Shown one piece after another: positions 18,303-26,531 of a stretch of 44,353 bases of DNA. The position numbers and the translations under genes were made by a program. How positions within the stretch are numbered: the stretch's first letter is position 1; every line of letters starts with the position of its first letter. The notes under the pieces are model-generated. The model was not told the DNA's origin, did not search any database, and was given only the letters and a program-made list of their open reading frames with translations. This DNA is from Planctomycetota bacterium (lineage in GTDB: Bacteria > Planctomycetota > UBA1135 > UBA2386), in contig JADZDL010000021.1 in the NCBI GenBank assembly GCA_020851075.1, positions 1 to 44,353 of the forward strand, read 5' to 3'.

Positions 18303-18321
18303 GCGATCTGGCTCGCGCCCC

Positions 18322-21045
18322 TCAGTGCGCACTGAGCCAGTCGTGACCGTGCCCCATCGCCACATCCAGCGGCACCTTCAGATCCGCCGCGCCCATCATC
18401 GCGTCCTTCACCAGGCGCTGCACTTCCAGCAGTTCGTCCTCGGGCACGTCGAGCACGAGTTCGTCGTGCAGCTGCAGCAGCAGCCGCGCCTGTAGGCCGC
18501 GCTTCGTGAGATCGGCGTGCACGCGCAACATCGCGCGCTTCACGATGTCGGCAGCAGCGCCCTGGATCGGCGTGTTCACCGCCATGTTCTCGGCGCCGAT
18601 GCGCAGCATGGCGTTGGTAGAATCGATGTCAGGAACGGGCCGGCGCCGCCCGAAGATCGTGCGCACTTCCTTCTGCTCGCGCGCTTGCTGCAGCGAACCG
18701 TCGAGGTAGCGCTTCACGCCCGGCAGGGCCCGGAAGTAGTTGTCGATGAACTTCTTCGCCTCGGGTGGCCGCATGCCGGTTTCGTTGGCGAGGCGCGAGG
18801 CGCCCATGCCGTACATGAGGCCGTAGTTGATGATCTTCGCCTGGTTGCGCAGTTCGGGCGTGACCATGTTGGGCAGGAGCCCGTGCACAAGCGCCGCCGT
18901 GCGCGCGTGGATGTCTTCGCCCTTCTGGAACGACTCGACGAGCGCTTTGTCGCCGGAGAGGTGGGCGAGGATGCGCAGTTCGATCTGCGAGTAGTCCGCG
19001 GACAGCAGCACCCAGCCCTTCTGTCGCGCGACGAACGCGGCGCGGACCTTGCGGCCTTCTTCGGTGCGGATCGGGATGTTCTGCAGGTTGGGATCTTCGG
19101 ACGACAGACGCCCGGTCGCCGCGACCGCCTGGTTGAAGGTCGTGTGCACACGTTTGGTCGTGGGGTCGACCATCTGCGGCAGGCTGTCGATGTAGGTGCC
19201 CTTCAGTTTGGTTAGCTGGCGCCATTCGAGCACGAGCATGGGCACTTCATGGTGTTTGGCGAGCTTCTCCAACACCTCGTGATCGGTCTTGTACTGGCCC
19301 GTTGGCGTGCGCTTGGGTTTGGGCAGGTCGGCGAGGCGATGCACTTCGAGGTCCTCGAACAGCACCTTGCCGAGTTGCTGCGGCGAGCCGAGGTTGAACT
19401 CAGCGCCGACGCGTTCGTGCACGCGCTTTTCGATCGCGGCAAGGCGCAGTGACATTTCGGCCGACAACGTGGCGAGGTGGTCGCGATCGATGGCGATGCC
19501 TTCCCACTCCATGTCGAGCAGTACGGGCACGAGCGGCAGTTCGAGGTCGCGATAGATCGCCTCGACGTGGTTGGTCGCGAGCTGCGGGGCCAGCACGTCC
19601 TGCAGGCGCAGCGCGAGGTCGGCTTCTTCGCAGACGAAGTTGCCGGCGAGTGCGGGGTCGACCTGGTCGAACGTACGCTGCTTCTTGCCGGTGCCGACGA
19701 GCTCCTTCTGCGTCGTCTTCTTGTAGGCGAAGTGGCGCAGGGCCAGGGCCTCGAGCGAATGGGACTGCACGCCCGGCTCGATGCAGTAGCTCGCGAGCAT
19801 CGGATCGAAGTCGAAGCCGCCCAGGGACAGGCCGGCCGTGCGCAGGGCCGTCATCACGCGTTTGCCATCGTGCGCGGTCTTCTTGGGACTCGCCGTGGCG
19901 AGCAGTGGCTGGAGCGCTTCGAGCAACGCCGCGCGCCCGCCGGGCAGGATCGGCGGATCGAGCAGCAGCGGCACGTAGGCGGCGTGGCCGGGCGCGTGCG
20001 CGAAGGCGATGCCGACGAGTTTCTTGCTGCGCGGGGTGGCGCCGGTCGATTCGACGGCGAGCGAGAGGTGCGGTGCCGTGTGCAGGGTTGCCAGCAGTGC
20101 GGTGAGTTCGGCCTCGGTGCGCACGATCGAGTAGTGCTGTACGACGTCGGGCTGCGGCGTGGGCTGGCTGGCGAGTTGGGCGAGCAGGTTGGTGAACTCG
20201 AGGCGCGAGAACAGCGGCCGCAGACGTTCGGGATCGGGGGCCGGGGGGCCGAGTTCGTCGGCGCGCACGGCGAGTGGCACATCGAGGCGCAGCGTCACGA
20301 GCTGGCGCGACAGCAGGGCGAGCGCACGGTTTTCGTCGAGCGACTTCTGGATCGAGGCCTTCTTGACCTCGCTCGTGCGCGCGAGCAGTTCGTCGAGCGA
20401 GCCGAACTGCTTCAACAGCTCGACGGCGGTCTTCTCGCCGATCTTGGGCACGCCCGGCACGTTGTCCGACGAGTCGCCCATGAGGGCCAGCAGATCGACC
20501 ATGGCGCTCGGCGGCACACCCCACTTCGCGGTCGCACTGTCGACATCGAAGATCTCGGGTTTGGCCGTCGAACTGCGCAGGTTCCAGAGCTTGATGTGGT
20601 CGTCGACGATCTGCAGGAAGTCCTTGTCGCCGGTGACGATGAAGACCTCCATGCCGGCGTCGCGCCCTTGTACGGCGAGCGTGCCGATCACGTCGTCGGC
20701 TTCGTCGGTTTCGCTTTCGACGATGCAGATGCCAAACCCCTCGGTCGCTTCGCGGATATCGCCGAGCTGCACCTGCATCTCGTCGGGCATCTTCGAACGC
20801 GTCGACTTGTACTCGGGGTACAGCGCCGTGCGCGCGAGGTCGGCGCGCGGCCCGTCAAACGCGATCGCGATTGCGTCGGGTTTCTCGCGCTCGATCAGCG
20901 CGCGCAGCGTCGTGCAGAAGCCGTAGGTCGCGGCCGTCGGGTGCCCGGCACCCGTGGCGAGCGGAGTTCGCCCGGTGCCCTGGAACGCGAAGAAACTGCG
21001 GTAGGCGAGGGCGGTGCCGTCGATGAGGAAGAGCCGCTTCGGCAT
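18322..21045 (-). CDS. polA: DNA polymerase I with degenerate 3'-5' exonuclease domain
   Basis: 907 residues from ATG 21043-21045 (the frame is open 37 codons further without homology). N-terminal 5' nuclease (1-290) is intact: LIDGTALAYRS, EADDVIGT (115-122), TGDKDF (138-143), MGDSSDNVPGVPKIGEKTA. The middle domain (about 310-490) keeps the exonuclease fold, but its metal ligands are changed relative to E. coli: DxE is A330-V-E332, the motif II Asp is Val397, and Y...D is Phe470...Glu474. Proofreading is therefore probably lost, as in Taq polymerase. The polymerase domain has motif A LLSADYSQIELRILAH, motif B RNQAKIINYGLMYGM and motif C LQLHDELVLDVP. Tyr741 (codon 18823-18825) replaces the Phe762 of E. 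coli, the residue that governs discrimination against dideoxynucleotides. It fills gaps and removes RNA primers and damaged strands. Confidence 0.95.
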   Translation of the reverse strand: MPKRLFLIDGTALAYRSFFAFQGTGRTPLATGAGHPTAATYGFCTTLRALIEREKPDAIAIAFDGPRADLARTALYPEYKSTRSKMPDEMQVQLGDIREATEGFGICIVESETDEADDVIGTLAVQGRDAGMEVFIVTGDKDFLQIVDDHIKLWNLRSSTAKPEIFDVDSATAKWGVPPSAMVDLLALMGDSSDNVPGVPKIGEKTAVELLKQFGSLDELLARTSEVKKASIQKSLDENRALALLSRQLVTLRLDVPLAVRADELGPPAPDPERLRPLFSRLEFTNLLAQLASQPTPQPDVVQHYSIVRTEAELTALLATLHTAPHLSLAVESTGATPRSKKLVGIAFAHAPGHAAYVPLLLDPPILPGGRAALLEALQPLLATASPKKTAHDGKRVMTALRTAGLSLGGFDFDPMLASYCIEPGVQSHSLEALALRHFAYKKTTQKELVGTGKKQRTFDQVDPALAGNFVCEEADLALRLQDVLAPQLATNHVEAIYRDLELPLVPVLLDMEWEGIAIDRDHLATLSAEMSLRLAAIEKRVHERVGAEFNLGSPQQLGKVLFEDLEVHRLADLPKPKRTPTGQYKTDHEVLEKLAKHHEVPMLVLEWRQLTKLKGTYIDSLPQMVDPTTKRVHTTFNQAVAATGRLSSEDPNLQNIPIRTEEGRKVRAAFVARQKGWVLLSADYSQIELRILAHLSGDKALVESFQKGEDIHARTAALVHGLLPNMVTPELRNQAKIINYGLMYGMGASRLANETGMRPPEAKKFIDNYFRALPGVKRYLDGSLQQAREQKEVRTIFGRRRPVPDIDSTNAMLRIGAENMAVNTPIQGAAADIVKRAMLRVHADLTKRGLQARLLLQLHDELVLDVPEDELLEVQRLVKDAMMGAADLKVPLDVAMGHGHDWLSAH

Positions 21046-21121
21046 GCCTTCCGTTGTAGCGACGGACCGCGCGCGGTCGACCCGGAAGTGCGGGGTTTGC
21101 GCACCCCGGGTCGGGTTCTCG

Positions 21122-22030
21122 CTACTGCGTGCAGACGACGCCGAAGTAGTGGCCAAACTGGATCGCGGTCGTCCATTCGGCAGCCTGGTAGAAGAGCGGC
21201 GTGCTCAAGAACACCGGGTCGGCCGGGATCGCGCGCGAGAAGGAGCCAGCACCGCTACCGTCCATGACGCCCAGTGCGAGGGTCGTCGTGGTGGCGAGGT
21301 CGAGGAACCAGAGGCCGCCGATGCCGGGGAACGACGTGCCCGTGGGGTTCTCACCAGCCGCGACGAACGTGCCGAACAGCGCGTTCGGGGTGCCGCGCAC
21401 CTGGTGCGTCACGGTCGTGCCGATCTTGCGATTGCCCTGGATCCAGTAGGTCGGGCCGGCGACGTCGCGGATCGACACGTTGTCGAGGTTCATGCGGGGA
21501 TTGGCCGCGCCACCGAGGTATTGGCGCTGGAAGAAGATCTTCAGCGTGACCTGCCCCGTTGTCGCCGGCGTGAAGCGGCCGCAGATCTGCGCGCGCTTCA
21601 CTTCACCACCGGGTAGCCCGTTGTTGGCGTAGCCACCGAAGGCGAGTCGCGCGATCTCCACGTTGTCCACTTCGACCCAGATCGTGCCGATGTCGGCGTT
21701 GTTGACCGTGGGGTTGGATTGGCGCGAGCCGCTGGCATCGGCGCGGAACTCGTAGGTCAGGCCCTGGATCATGAGGACCTGTTGTTCGATCGTGTTCGGT
21801 GGGTACGGCGACGGGGTGACCTGCCCGCCCGCGTTCACACCAAAGCAATCGCTCGCGCCGCGCCCGGTCGTGTCCCAGCCGACTTCGTGGCCCGGGTTCA
21901 CGCTGTAGGCGCCGCCGAGGACCCAAGGCGACATCGTGGTGGTGAATTCGCCATTGGTAACCCATTCATTCTGGGCGGTGGCGGTGAGGCTGAGGAGTGC
22001 AGTCAGGGCTGCGGCAAAGAGGTGGCGCAT
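21122..22030 (-). CDS. secreted carbohydrate-binding-like (jelly-roll) protein with C-terminal module
   Basis: 302 residues. ATG 22028-22030 opens a signal peptide (MRHLFAAALTALLSLTATAQ) and follows a purine-rich GGAACGGA. Residues about 21-190 resemble a CBM-like jelly roll: WVTNGEFTTTMSPWVLGG is the typical opening 'NG-x-F...W' strand, IEQQVLMIQGLTYEFRADAS is the 'Q-x-L-x-G-xx-Y' strand, and NPRMNLDNVSIRDV is the closing 'D-N-V' strand. The last 110 residues (YWIQGNRKIG onward, ending FYQAAEWTTAIQFGHYFGVV) resemble the end module of the other secreted proteins here, with the AIPADP...LFYQA segment best preserved. Probably binds a glycan or cell-surface polymer; no enzyme motif seen. It lies just upstream of polA on the same strand, but the pairing looks incidental. 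Confidence 0.7.
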   Translation of the reverse strand: MRHLFAAALTALLSLTATAQNEWVTNGEFTTTMSPWVLGGAYSVNPGHEVGWDTTGRGASDCFGVNAGGQVTPSPYPPNTIEQQVLMIQGLTYEFRADASGSRQSNPTVNNADIGTIWVEVDNVEIARLAFGGYANNGLPGGEVKRAQICGRFTPATTGQVTLKIFFQRQYLGGAANPRMNLDNVSIRDVAGPTYWIQGNRKIGTTVTHQVRGTPNALFGTFVAAGENPTGTSFPGIGGLWFLDLATTTTLALGVMDGSGAGSFSRAIPADPVFLSTPLFYQAAEWTTAIQFGHYFGVVCTQ

Positions 22031-22181
22031 GGTCCGTTCCGAGAAAGGGGTGGAGTTGTCGGCGAGGCACCGACAGGCTCATGATTTTTGCCGAAGCCGC
22101 AGGCCTGTCAACACCCGCATCCTCCGAGAACCGGGGTCTCAGGTCACAGTTCTGCAACAGAACCCGCGCCAGGGGCGGGTG

Positions 22182-22685
22182 CTATTGGCGGAAGGTGCTA
22201 TCAAGGCCGACGGCTGCACAATGATCGGCGAGGCGAGTGAGACTGCCCCGGTCCATGGTGGCGACCTGCAGCAGGCGGCTGCCAGGGGTCACTTGGCGAC
22301 ACAAAGCGCGCACTTCCTCCCGTGCGACTTCGGTGCCGGTCATGGCGGCCGTGAACGCGCCGAGGAAGGCGCCGACCAGAGCGCCCAGTGGCAAGGCGAT
22401 CTCGAGCAGGCCACCGAACATGTGGAAGTAGCCGCTGAGCACGCCGTTGGTGAGCAGGCCCAGGATGGCGCCGGCGGCGATCGCTTTCATCATGCCGCGC
22501 AGCCAGCGCGTGGCGAGGTGGTCGCGGCCGCTGCGCACGAGGCTCTGCAGGTGCTGGGCGTCGTTGGCGGGTGGGTAGAGGCGCACCTGGAGGGTCGCAC
22601 GGGCCGCCTGCAGGTCGGCGGGGGCTTTGGTCCAAAGGGCCTCCGGGTCAAAGCCGGGCGGCAGCAGCACGAACAGCACGTTCAC
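22182..22685 (-). CDS. small membrane protein of unknown function
   Basis: 167 residues, GTG start 7 nt after the stop of the upstream VTT-family gene, so probably co-transcribed. The centre is a Gly/Ala-rich hydrophobic hairpin of two helices (MMKAIAAGAILGLLTNGVL and LEIALPLGALVGAFLGAFTA), flanked by soluble alpha/beta-like ends. The order 'soluble domain, Gly-rich double helix, then an Arg/Glu-rich segment and PGSRLLQVATMDR' is reminiscent of DUF1269-type stress proteins, but I cannot confirm this. No signal peptide. Function unknown. Confidence 0.6.
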   Translation of the reverse strand: MNVLFVLLPPGFDPEALWTKAPADLQAARATLQVRLYPPANDAQHLQSLVRSGRDHLATRWLRGMMKAIAAGAILGLLTNGVLSGYFHMFGGLLEIALPLGALVGAFLGAFTAAMTGTEVAREEVRALCRQVTPGSRLLQVATMDRGSLTRLADHCAAVGLDSTFRQ

Positions 22686-22692
22686 GCGCGCA

Positions 22693-23319
22693 TCACAGGA
22701 TGTACTTCACCGCCAGGAAGCCGCCGATGCCGAGCAGCAGGCCGGCCGTGGTCACCAGCGCGAAGCGCCGCTCGATGAAGTCCTTGATCGATGGCCCGTA
22801 GGTGCGGAACAACCACGCGACGAGGAAGAAGCGCGCCGAGCGGCCGATGGCCGACGCGAGTACGAACATCGGGAAGTTGATCGCGCAGACGCCGGCCAGG
22901 ATCGTGATCACCTTGTAGGGGATCGGCGTGAAGGCGGCCGCGAAGACGATCCAGAAGTTCCATTCCTCGTAGAGGCTGGAGACGCGCGCGACGCTCTTCT
23001 CGTTGACGCCGGGCACCCAGCGGTAGAAGAACTCGTGTACGTGTTCCCACGCGAAAGCACCGATCGCGTAGCCAGCCATGCCGCCGAGCACCGAAGCGAC
23101 CGAACACCAGAACGCGAAGCGGTAGCTCTTCTTGACCTCGCCGATGCAGAGCGCGATGAGCAGCACGTCGGGCGGGATCGGGAAGAAACTGCTCTCGGCG
23201 AAGCTCAGCACGAACAGGGCTGGCACGGCGTAGGGCGTATCTGCCCAGTGCAGCACCCAGTCGTAAAGGCGGCGGAGGAGGCCCTTCTTCTTGGGCGATG
23301 CGGAGTCGGAGGTAGTCAC
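22693..23319 (-). CDS. VTT/YqaA-family (DedA-like) membrane protein
   Basis: 208 residues, GTG start 6 nt after the recJ stop. A basic N-terminus (PKKKGLLRRLYDW) is followed by several membrane helices. FAESSFFPIPPDVLLIALCI is the family's first re-entrant/Pro-rich segment (E-x-x-F-F-P-I-P-x-D), and FAAAFTPIPYKVITILAGVC is the second half's F-x-P-I-P-Y-K motif. These paired motifs define the VTT (SNARE-associated/DedA) superfamily, YqaA branch. Relatives act as proton-linked flippases or scramblases for lipid carriers and phospholipids at the inner membrane; for YqaA-type proteins the substrate is unproven. Followed by a small membrane protein gene. Confidence 0.85.
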   Translation of the reverse strand: MTTSDSASPKKKGLLRRLYDWVLHWADTPYAVPALFVLSFAESSFFPIPPDVLLIALCIGEVKKSYRFAFWCSVASVLGGMAGYAIGAFAWEHVHEFFYRWVPGVNEKSVARVSSLYEEWNFWIVFAAAFTPIPYKVITILAGVCAINFPMFVLASAIGRSARFFLVAWLFRTYGPSIKDFIERRFALVTTAGLLLGIGGFLAVKYIL

Positions 23320-23325
23320 GGGGGG

Positions 23326-25065
23326 TTACCTGGGAGCCCCAATGGGGGATGGGCCGGTCGGGTCGGGATCGCGCACCATGTCGTGGACTTCGAGCAGCAC
23401 GGGGCCGTCTTCGCTGTGGCGCGACAGGCGCGGCGAGTAGACGAGCGTCCACGGGCCCTTCTGGTCGCGCACTTCTTCAAAGCGCACGCCGCCGCGCACG
23501 ACGCGGGCGGGCATGATCTGGCCATCGGCGGTGACGCGCAGGCGCAGATCCTGGCCGCGCACGTCGGTGAGCGGGTTGCCGATCGTGCGCACGCCGGTCG
23601 TCGCAAAGCGCGGGCGGCGATGGCCCATGCCGAACGGGCCCAGCATGTCGAGGCGGCGGATCGTGTGCGGGTCGAGTTCGCCAAACGTGGCGATGCCGTC
23701 GACGGGCAGCGGATCGGCTTCGGGAACCGCCGTGCGGCAGACTTCCTGGAAGCGCTCGCAGAAGCCAGCGAAGCGGTCGCGCTGCACTTCGAGGCCGGCG
23801 GCGGCGGCGTGGCCACCGTGGGCGATGAGGAACTCGCTGCAGGCCGCCAGCGCGTTGCGCAGGTGGATGCCGCTCGTGCAGCGACCCGAACCGCGCCCGA
23901 CGGGGCCGCGGAAGCTCACCAGCAGCGCCGGTTTGCCGGTGTTTTCGGCGACGCGCGCCGCAACGATGCCGAGTACGCCCGGATGCCAGGTGTCCCCGCC
24001 GAGCACGATCGCCGGGCCGGTCTCCTTGCTGGCGAGCAGCATGATCTCGTCCTGCAGCGCGCGTTCGACGCGACGGCGTTCTTCGTTGTGCACTTCGAGC
24101 ACCTTCGCAGCGGTCTGCGCTTCGCTGTAACCCGGCGCGCACAGGAGGCTCACGGCTTCGAGCGCGTGGCCGACGCGGCCGGCGGCGTTGAGCAGCGGCG
24201 CGATGCGGAACGCGATGTCCTCGACCTCGATGCCGCGGTGCGACAACCCGGCCGAATCGAGCAGCGCGCGGATGCCGGGGTTGCGGCTCTGGGCTAGCGC
24301 GCGCAGGCCGTGGAAGACCATCGTGCGGTTCTCGCCGCACAAGGGCGCCACGTCGGCCACCGTGCCGAGTGCCACATAGGTCATCGCATCGGCGAGGAAC
24401 TCCGAGAACTCGGGGCTCTGCAGCATGCTGCCCGAGAACGAGCTCGCCAGCGCCGCCGCCAGCCGGAAGGCGACGCCGCAGCCGGCCAGATTGCGGTCGG
24501 GGTAGCCCGCATTCGGCAAGCGCGGGTTCAGCACGGCGAACGCCTGGGCGACGTTCTCATTGGTGCCGTGGTGGTCGGTGATGATGACGTCGACGCCGGC
24601 CGCCTGCAGCGCCGCGATCGACTCGACCGCGTTGGTGCCGTTGTCGACCGAGATCACGAGCTTGAACCCGCCGGTCAGGATCGCTTCGACGCTGGCCTTC
24701 GAGAACGAATAGCCGTCGGCCCGCGCCGGGATGTAGGGTTTGCTGCTGCCGTGGATCAGCGAGAAGAACTTGTGCAGCAGCACGGTGCCGCTGATCCCGT
24801 CGACGTCGTAGTCGCCGTGGATGAGGATCGGCTCGCCCAGGCGTAGCGCCAGGCGGATCCGGTCCACGGCCTTCTGCATGTCGTGGAACGCGAACGGGTC
24901 GTGCAGGCTCGTGAGGTCTGGGCGCAGGAAGGTCCGGACCCGTTCGGGGTCATCGTAGCCGCGGGCCAGCAGCACCCGGACCACGAGGTTGGGCAGACCC
25001 AGGGTATGGGCGAGCGCGCGTTCGCGAGGATCAGGTTGTGGCGTCTTCGGTGCGGCGCGCTGCAT
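23326..25065 (-). CDS. recJ: single-stranded-DNA-specific exonuclease RecJ
   Basis: 579 residues, the usual core length, from ATG 25063-25065. The upstream 266-codon open stretch is the antisense of selA and is not coding. DHH phosphoesterase motifs are clear: motif I HGDYDVDG (Asp85, Asp87, Asp89), VISVDNG at 137-143, DHH at 164-166 (IITDHHGT), and LGTVADVAPL. The DHHA1 half has GVLGIVAARVAENTGKPALL, then GSGRCTSGIHL and the HGGHAAAAG nucleotide-binding loop. RecJ degrades single-stranded DNA 5' to 3' in recombination, mismatch and base-excision repair using Mn/Mg. First gene of a likely operon with the two membrane proteins downstream. Only 33 bp separate its start from the divergent selA start. 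Confidence 0.94.
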   Translation of the reverse strand: MQRAAPKTPQPDPRERALAHTLGLPNLVVRVLLARGYDDPERVRTFLRPDLTSLHDPFAFHDMQKAVDRIRLALRLGEPILIHGDYDVDGISGTVLLHKFFSLIHGSSKPYIPARADGYSFSKASVEAILTGGFKLVISVDNGTNAVESIAALQAAGVDVIITDHHGTNENVAQAFAVLNPRLPNAGYPDRNLAGCGVAFRLAAALASSFSGSMLQSPEFSEFLADAMTYVALGTVADVAPLCGENRTMVFHGLRALAQSRNPGIRALLDSAGLSHRGIEVEDIAFRIAPLLNAAGRVGHALEAVSLLCAPGYSEAQTAAKVLEVHNEERRRVERALQDEIMLLASKETGPAIVLGGDTWHPGVLGIVAARVAENTGKPALLVSFRGPVGRGSGRCTSGIHLRNALAACSEFLIAHGGHAAAAGLEVQRDRFAGFCERFQEVCRTAVPEADPLPVDGIATFGELDPHTIRRLDMLGPFGMGHRRPRFATTGVRTIGNPLTDVRGQDLRLRVTADGQIMPARVVRGGVRFEEVRDQKGPWTLVYSPRLSRHSEDGPVLLEVHDMVRDPDPTGPSPIGAPR

Positions 25066-25098
25066 GTGAGGTGCGGTATGGTAGCGAGAGGTCTCCTG

Positions 25099-26514
25099 AT
25101 GCCTAGAACCGACTCCGAGCGATCCGCTGCCTTGCGCAGTCTGCCCCCGGTTGACCAATTGCTGCGAAGCGAAGCCCTCGCGGGCTTGCCGCGTTCGTTG
25201 CTGGTGCGGGAAGCCCGTGCCTGGTTGCTCGAATTGCGCACCCTGGTGCTCGACGGCGCGATCGACGAGGCCGAGGTGGTGCGCCGCAGCCGCGGGGAGG
25301 CCGGCATCGCGGCGTTGCTGTTGCGCTGCGAACAGGCGCAGCGGCCGCGCCATTCGCGCGTGCTCAATGCGACGGGCATCGTACTGCACACGGGCATCGG
25401 CCGGGCGCCGCTGCCGGAGGCCGCTGTCGAAGCGATCGTGCAGGCCGCCGGCTACGCCGTGGTCGAGGTCGATCCGCAGACGGGCGAACGCGACCAGCGC
25501 GAGCTCGGCGTTGCGCGTTTGCTCGGCGAGGTCACGGGGGCCGAAGGCGCCCTCGTCGTGAACAACAACGCGGCGGCGACCACGTTGATGCTGGCGGCTT
25601 TGTGCGCGGGCAGTGAGGTAGTGATCTCGCGCGGCGAACTCGTCGAGATTGGCGGTGGGTTCCGCGTTCCCGACGTCATGCGGCGCGCGGGCTGCACGAT
25701 GGTGGAGGTCGGAGCCACGAACAAGACGCACCGCCGCGACTACGCCGAGGCGACGACGGCGGCGACGAAGGCCTACCTGAAGGTGCACCCGAGCAACTTC
25801 CGCATCGAGGGTTTTGCGGGCACTCCATCGGTTGCCGAACTCGCCGAGCTGGCCCAGGCCCACTCAAGTCCGCAGACCACCACAGCTCCCGGGCGCGAAC
25901 TGCTCGTGCTCGACGACCTCGGTTCGGGCCTGTTGTGGAACGCGCCGATCGCCGGTCTCGCCGAAGAACCGCGCGTCGCCGATAGCCTCGCGGCGGGCGC
26001 GCACGTGACCTGCTTCTCGGGCGACAAGCTGCTCGGTGGTCCGCAGTGTGGCATCCTGGTCGGCCGCAAGGACCTCATCGCGCGGTGCCGGGCGCATCCG
26101 CTGTACCGCGCACTGCGCTGCGACAAGCTCACGCTGGCGGCGCTCGAAGCGACGCTGCGCATCTACCGCGATGGCGAACCGCTGCGCGAGATTCCCGTGT
26201 TGCAGATGCTCTCGGCTACACCAGACGAACTGCATCATCGCAGCGAGCAGCTCGCGGCGCTCCTGCGTCCCGCAGCCGCCACGGTGGTGCCGAGCGAGTC
26301 GTTCGCCGGTTCTGGCGCCAACCCGGCCCGCGCGCTGCCGAGCCATGCGGTGGCCTTGCCGGGTGGCAAGGCCCTCTGTGACGCACTGCGCGCCGCCCGG
26401 CCGCACGCGGTGTTTGCGCGCGTTGCCGATGGGCAGGTCCTGCTCGATGCGCGCACCCTGTTGCGCGAAGATCTGGCCGCGACTGCCGCGGTCGTGTTGC
26501 GTTCCCTATCGTGA
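25099..26514 (+). CDS. selA: L-seryl-tRNA(Sec) selenium transferase
   Basis: 471 residues. ATG 25099 is chosen because GAGAGG lies 7 nt upstream and because MPRTDSERSAALRSLPPVDQ aligns with the normal SelA N-terminus; ATG 25078 would add 7 residues. SelA converts Ser-tRNA(Sec) to selenocysteinyl-tRNA(Sec) with selenophosphate, using pyridoxal phosphate. Family features: NATGIVLHTGIGRAPLPEAA, the PLP-binding region GALVVNNNAAATTLMLAALC, SRGELVEIGGGFRVPDVM, LDDLGSGLL and the Schiff-base Lys at about 310 in SGDKLLGGPQCG. The short N-terminal helical domain needed for tRNA(Sec) binding is present. selD follows after 17 bp, so the pair makes selenophosphate and uses it. selB and selC are not in the window. 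Confidence 0.95.
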   Translation: MPRTDSERSAALRSLPPVDQLLRSEALAGLPRSLLVREARAWLLELRTLVLDGAIDEAEVVRRSRGEAGIAALLLRCEQAQRPRHSRVLNATGIVLHTGIGRAPLPEAAVEAIVQAAGYAVVEVDPQTGERDQRELGVARLLGEVTGAEGALVVNNNAAATTLMLAALCAGSEVVISRGELVEIGGGFRVPDVMRRAGCTMVEVGATNKTHRRDYAEATTAATKAYLKVHPSNFRIEGFAGTPSVAELAELAQAHSSPQTTTAPGRELLVLDDLGSGLLWNAPIAGLAEEPRVADSLAAGAHVTCFSGDKLLGGPQCGILVGRKDLIARCRAHPLYRALRCDKLTLAALEATLRIYRDGEPLREIPVLQMLSATPDELHHRSEQLAALLRPAAATVVPSESFAGSGANPARALPSHAVALPGGKALCDALRAARPHAVFARVADGQVLLDARTLLREDLAATAAVVLRSLS

Positions 26515-26531
26515 CGTCCCAACCTTCGTCG

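Noticed and set aside
21079..21112. Hairpin between the jelly-roll gene and polA as an intrinsic terminator
   Set aside because: GACCCGG pairs with CCGGGTC, but no T-tract follows on the minus strand and the inner pairing competes, so it was not called as a feature.
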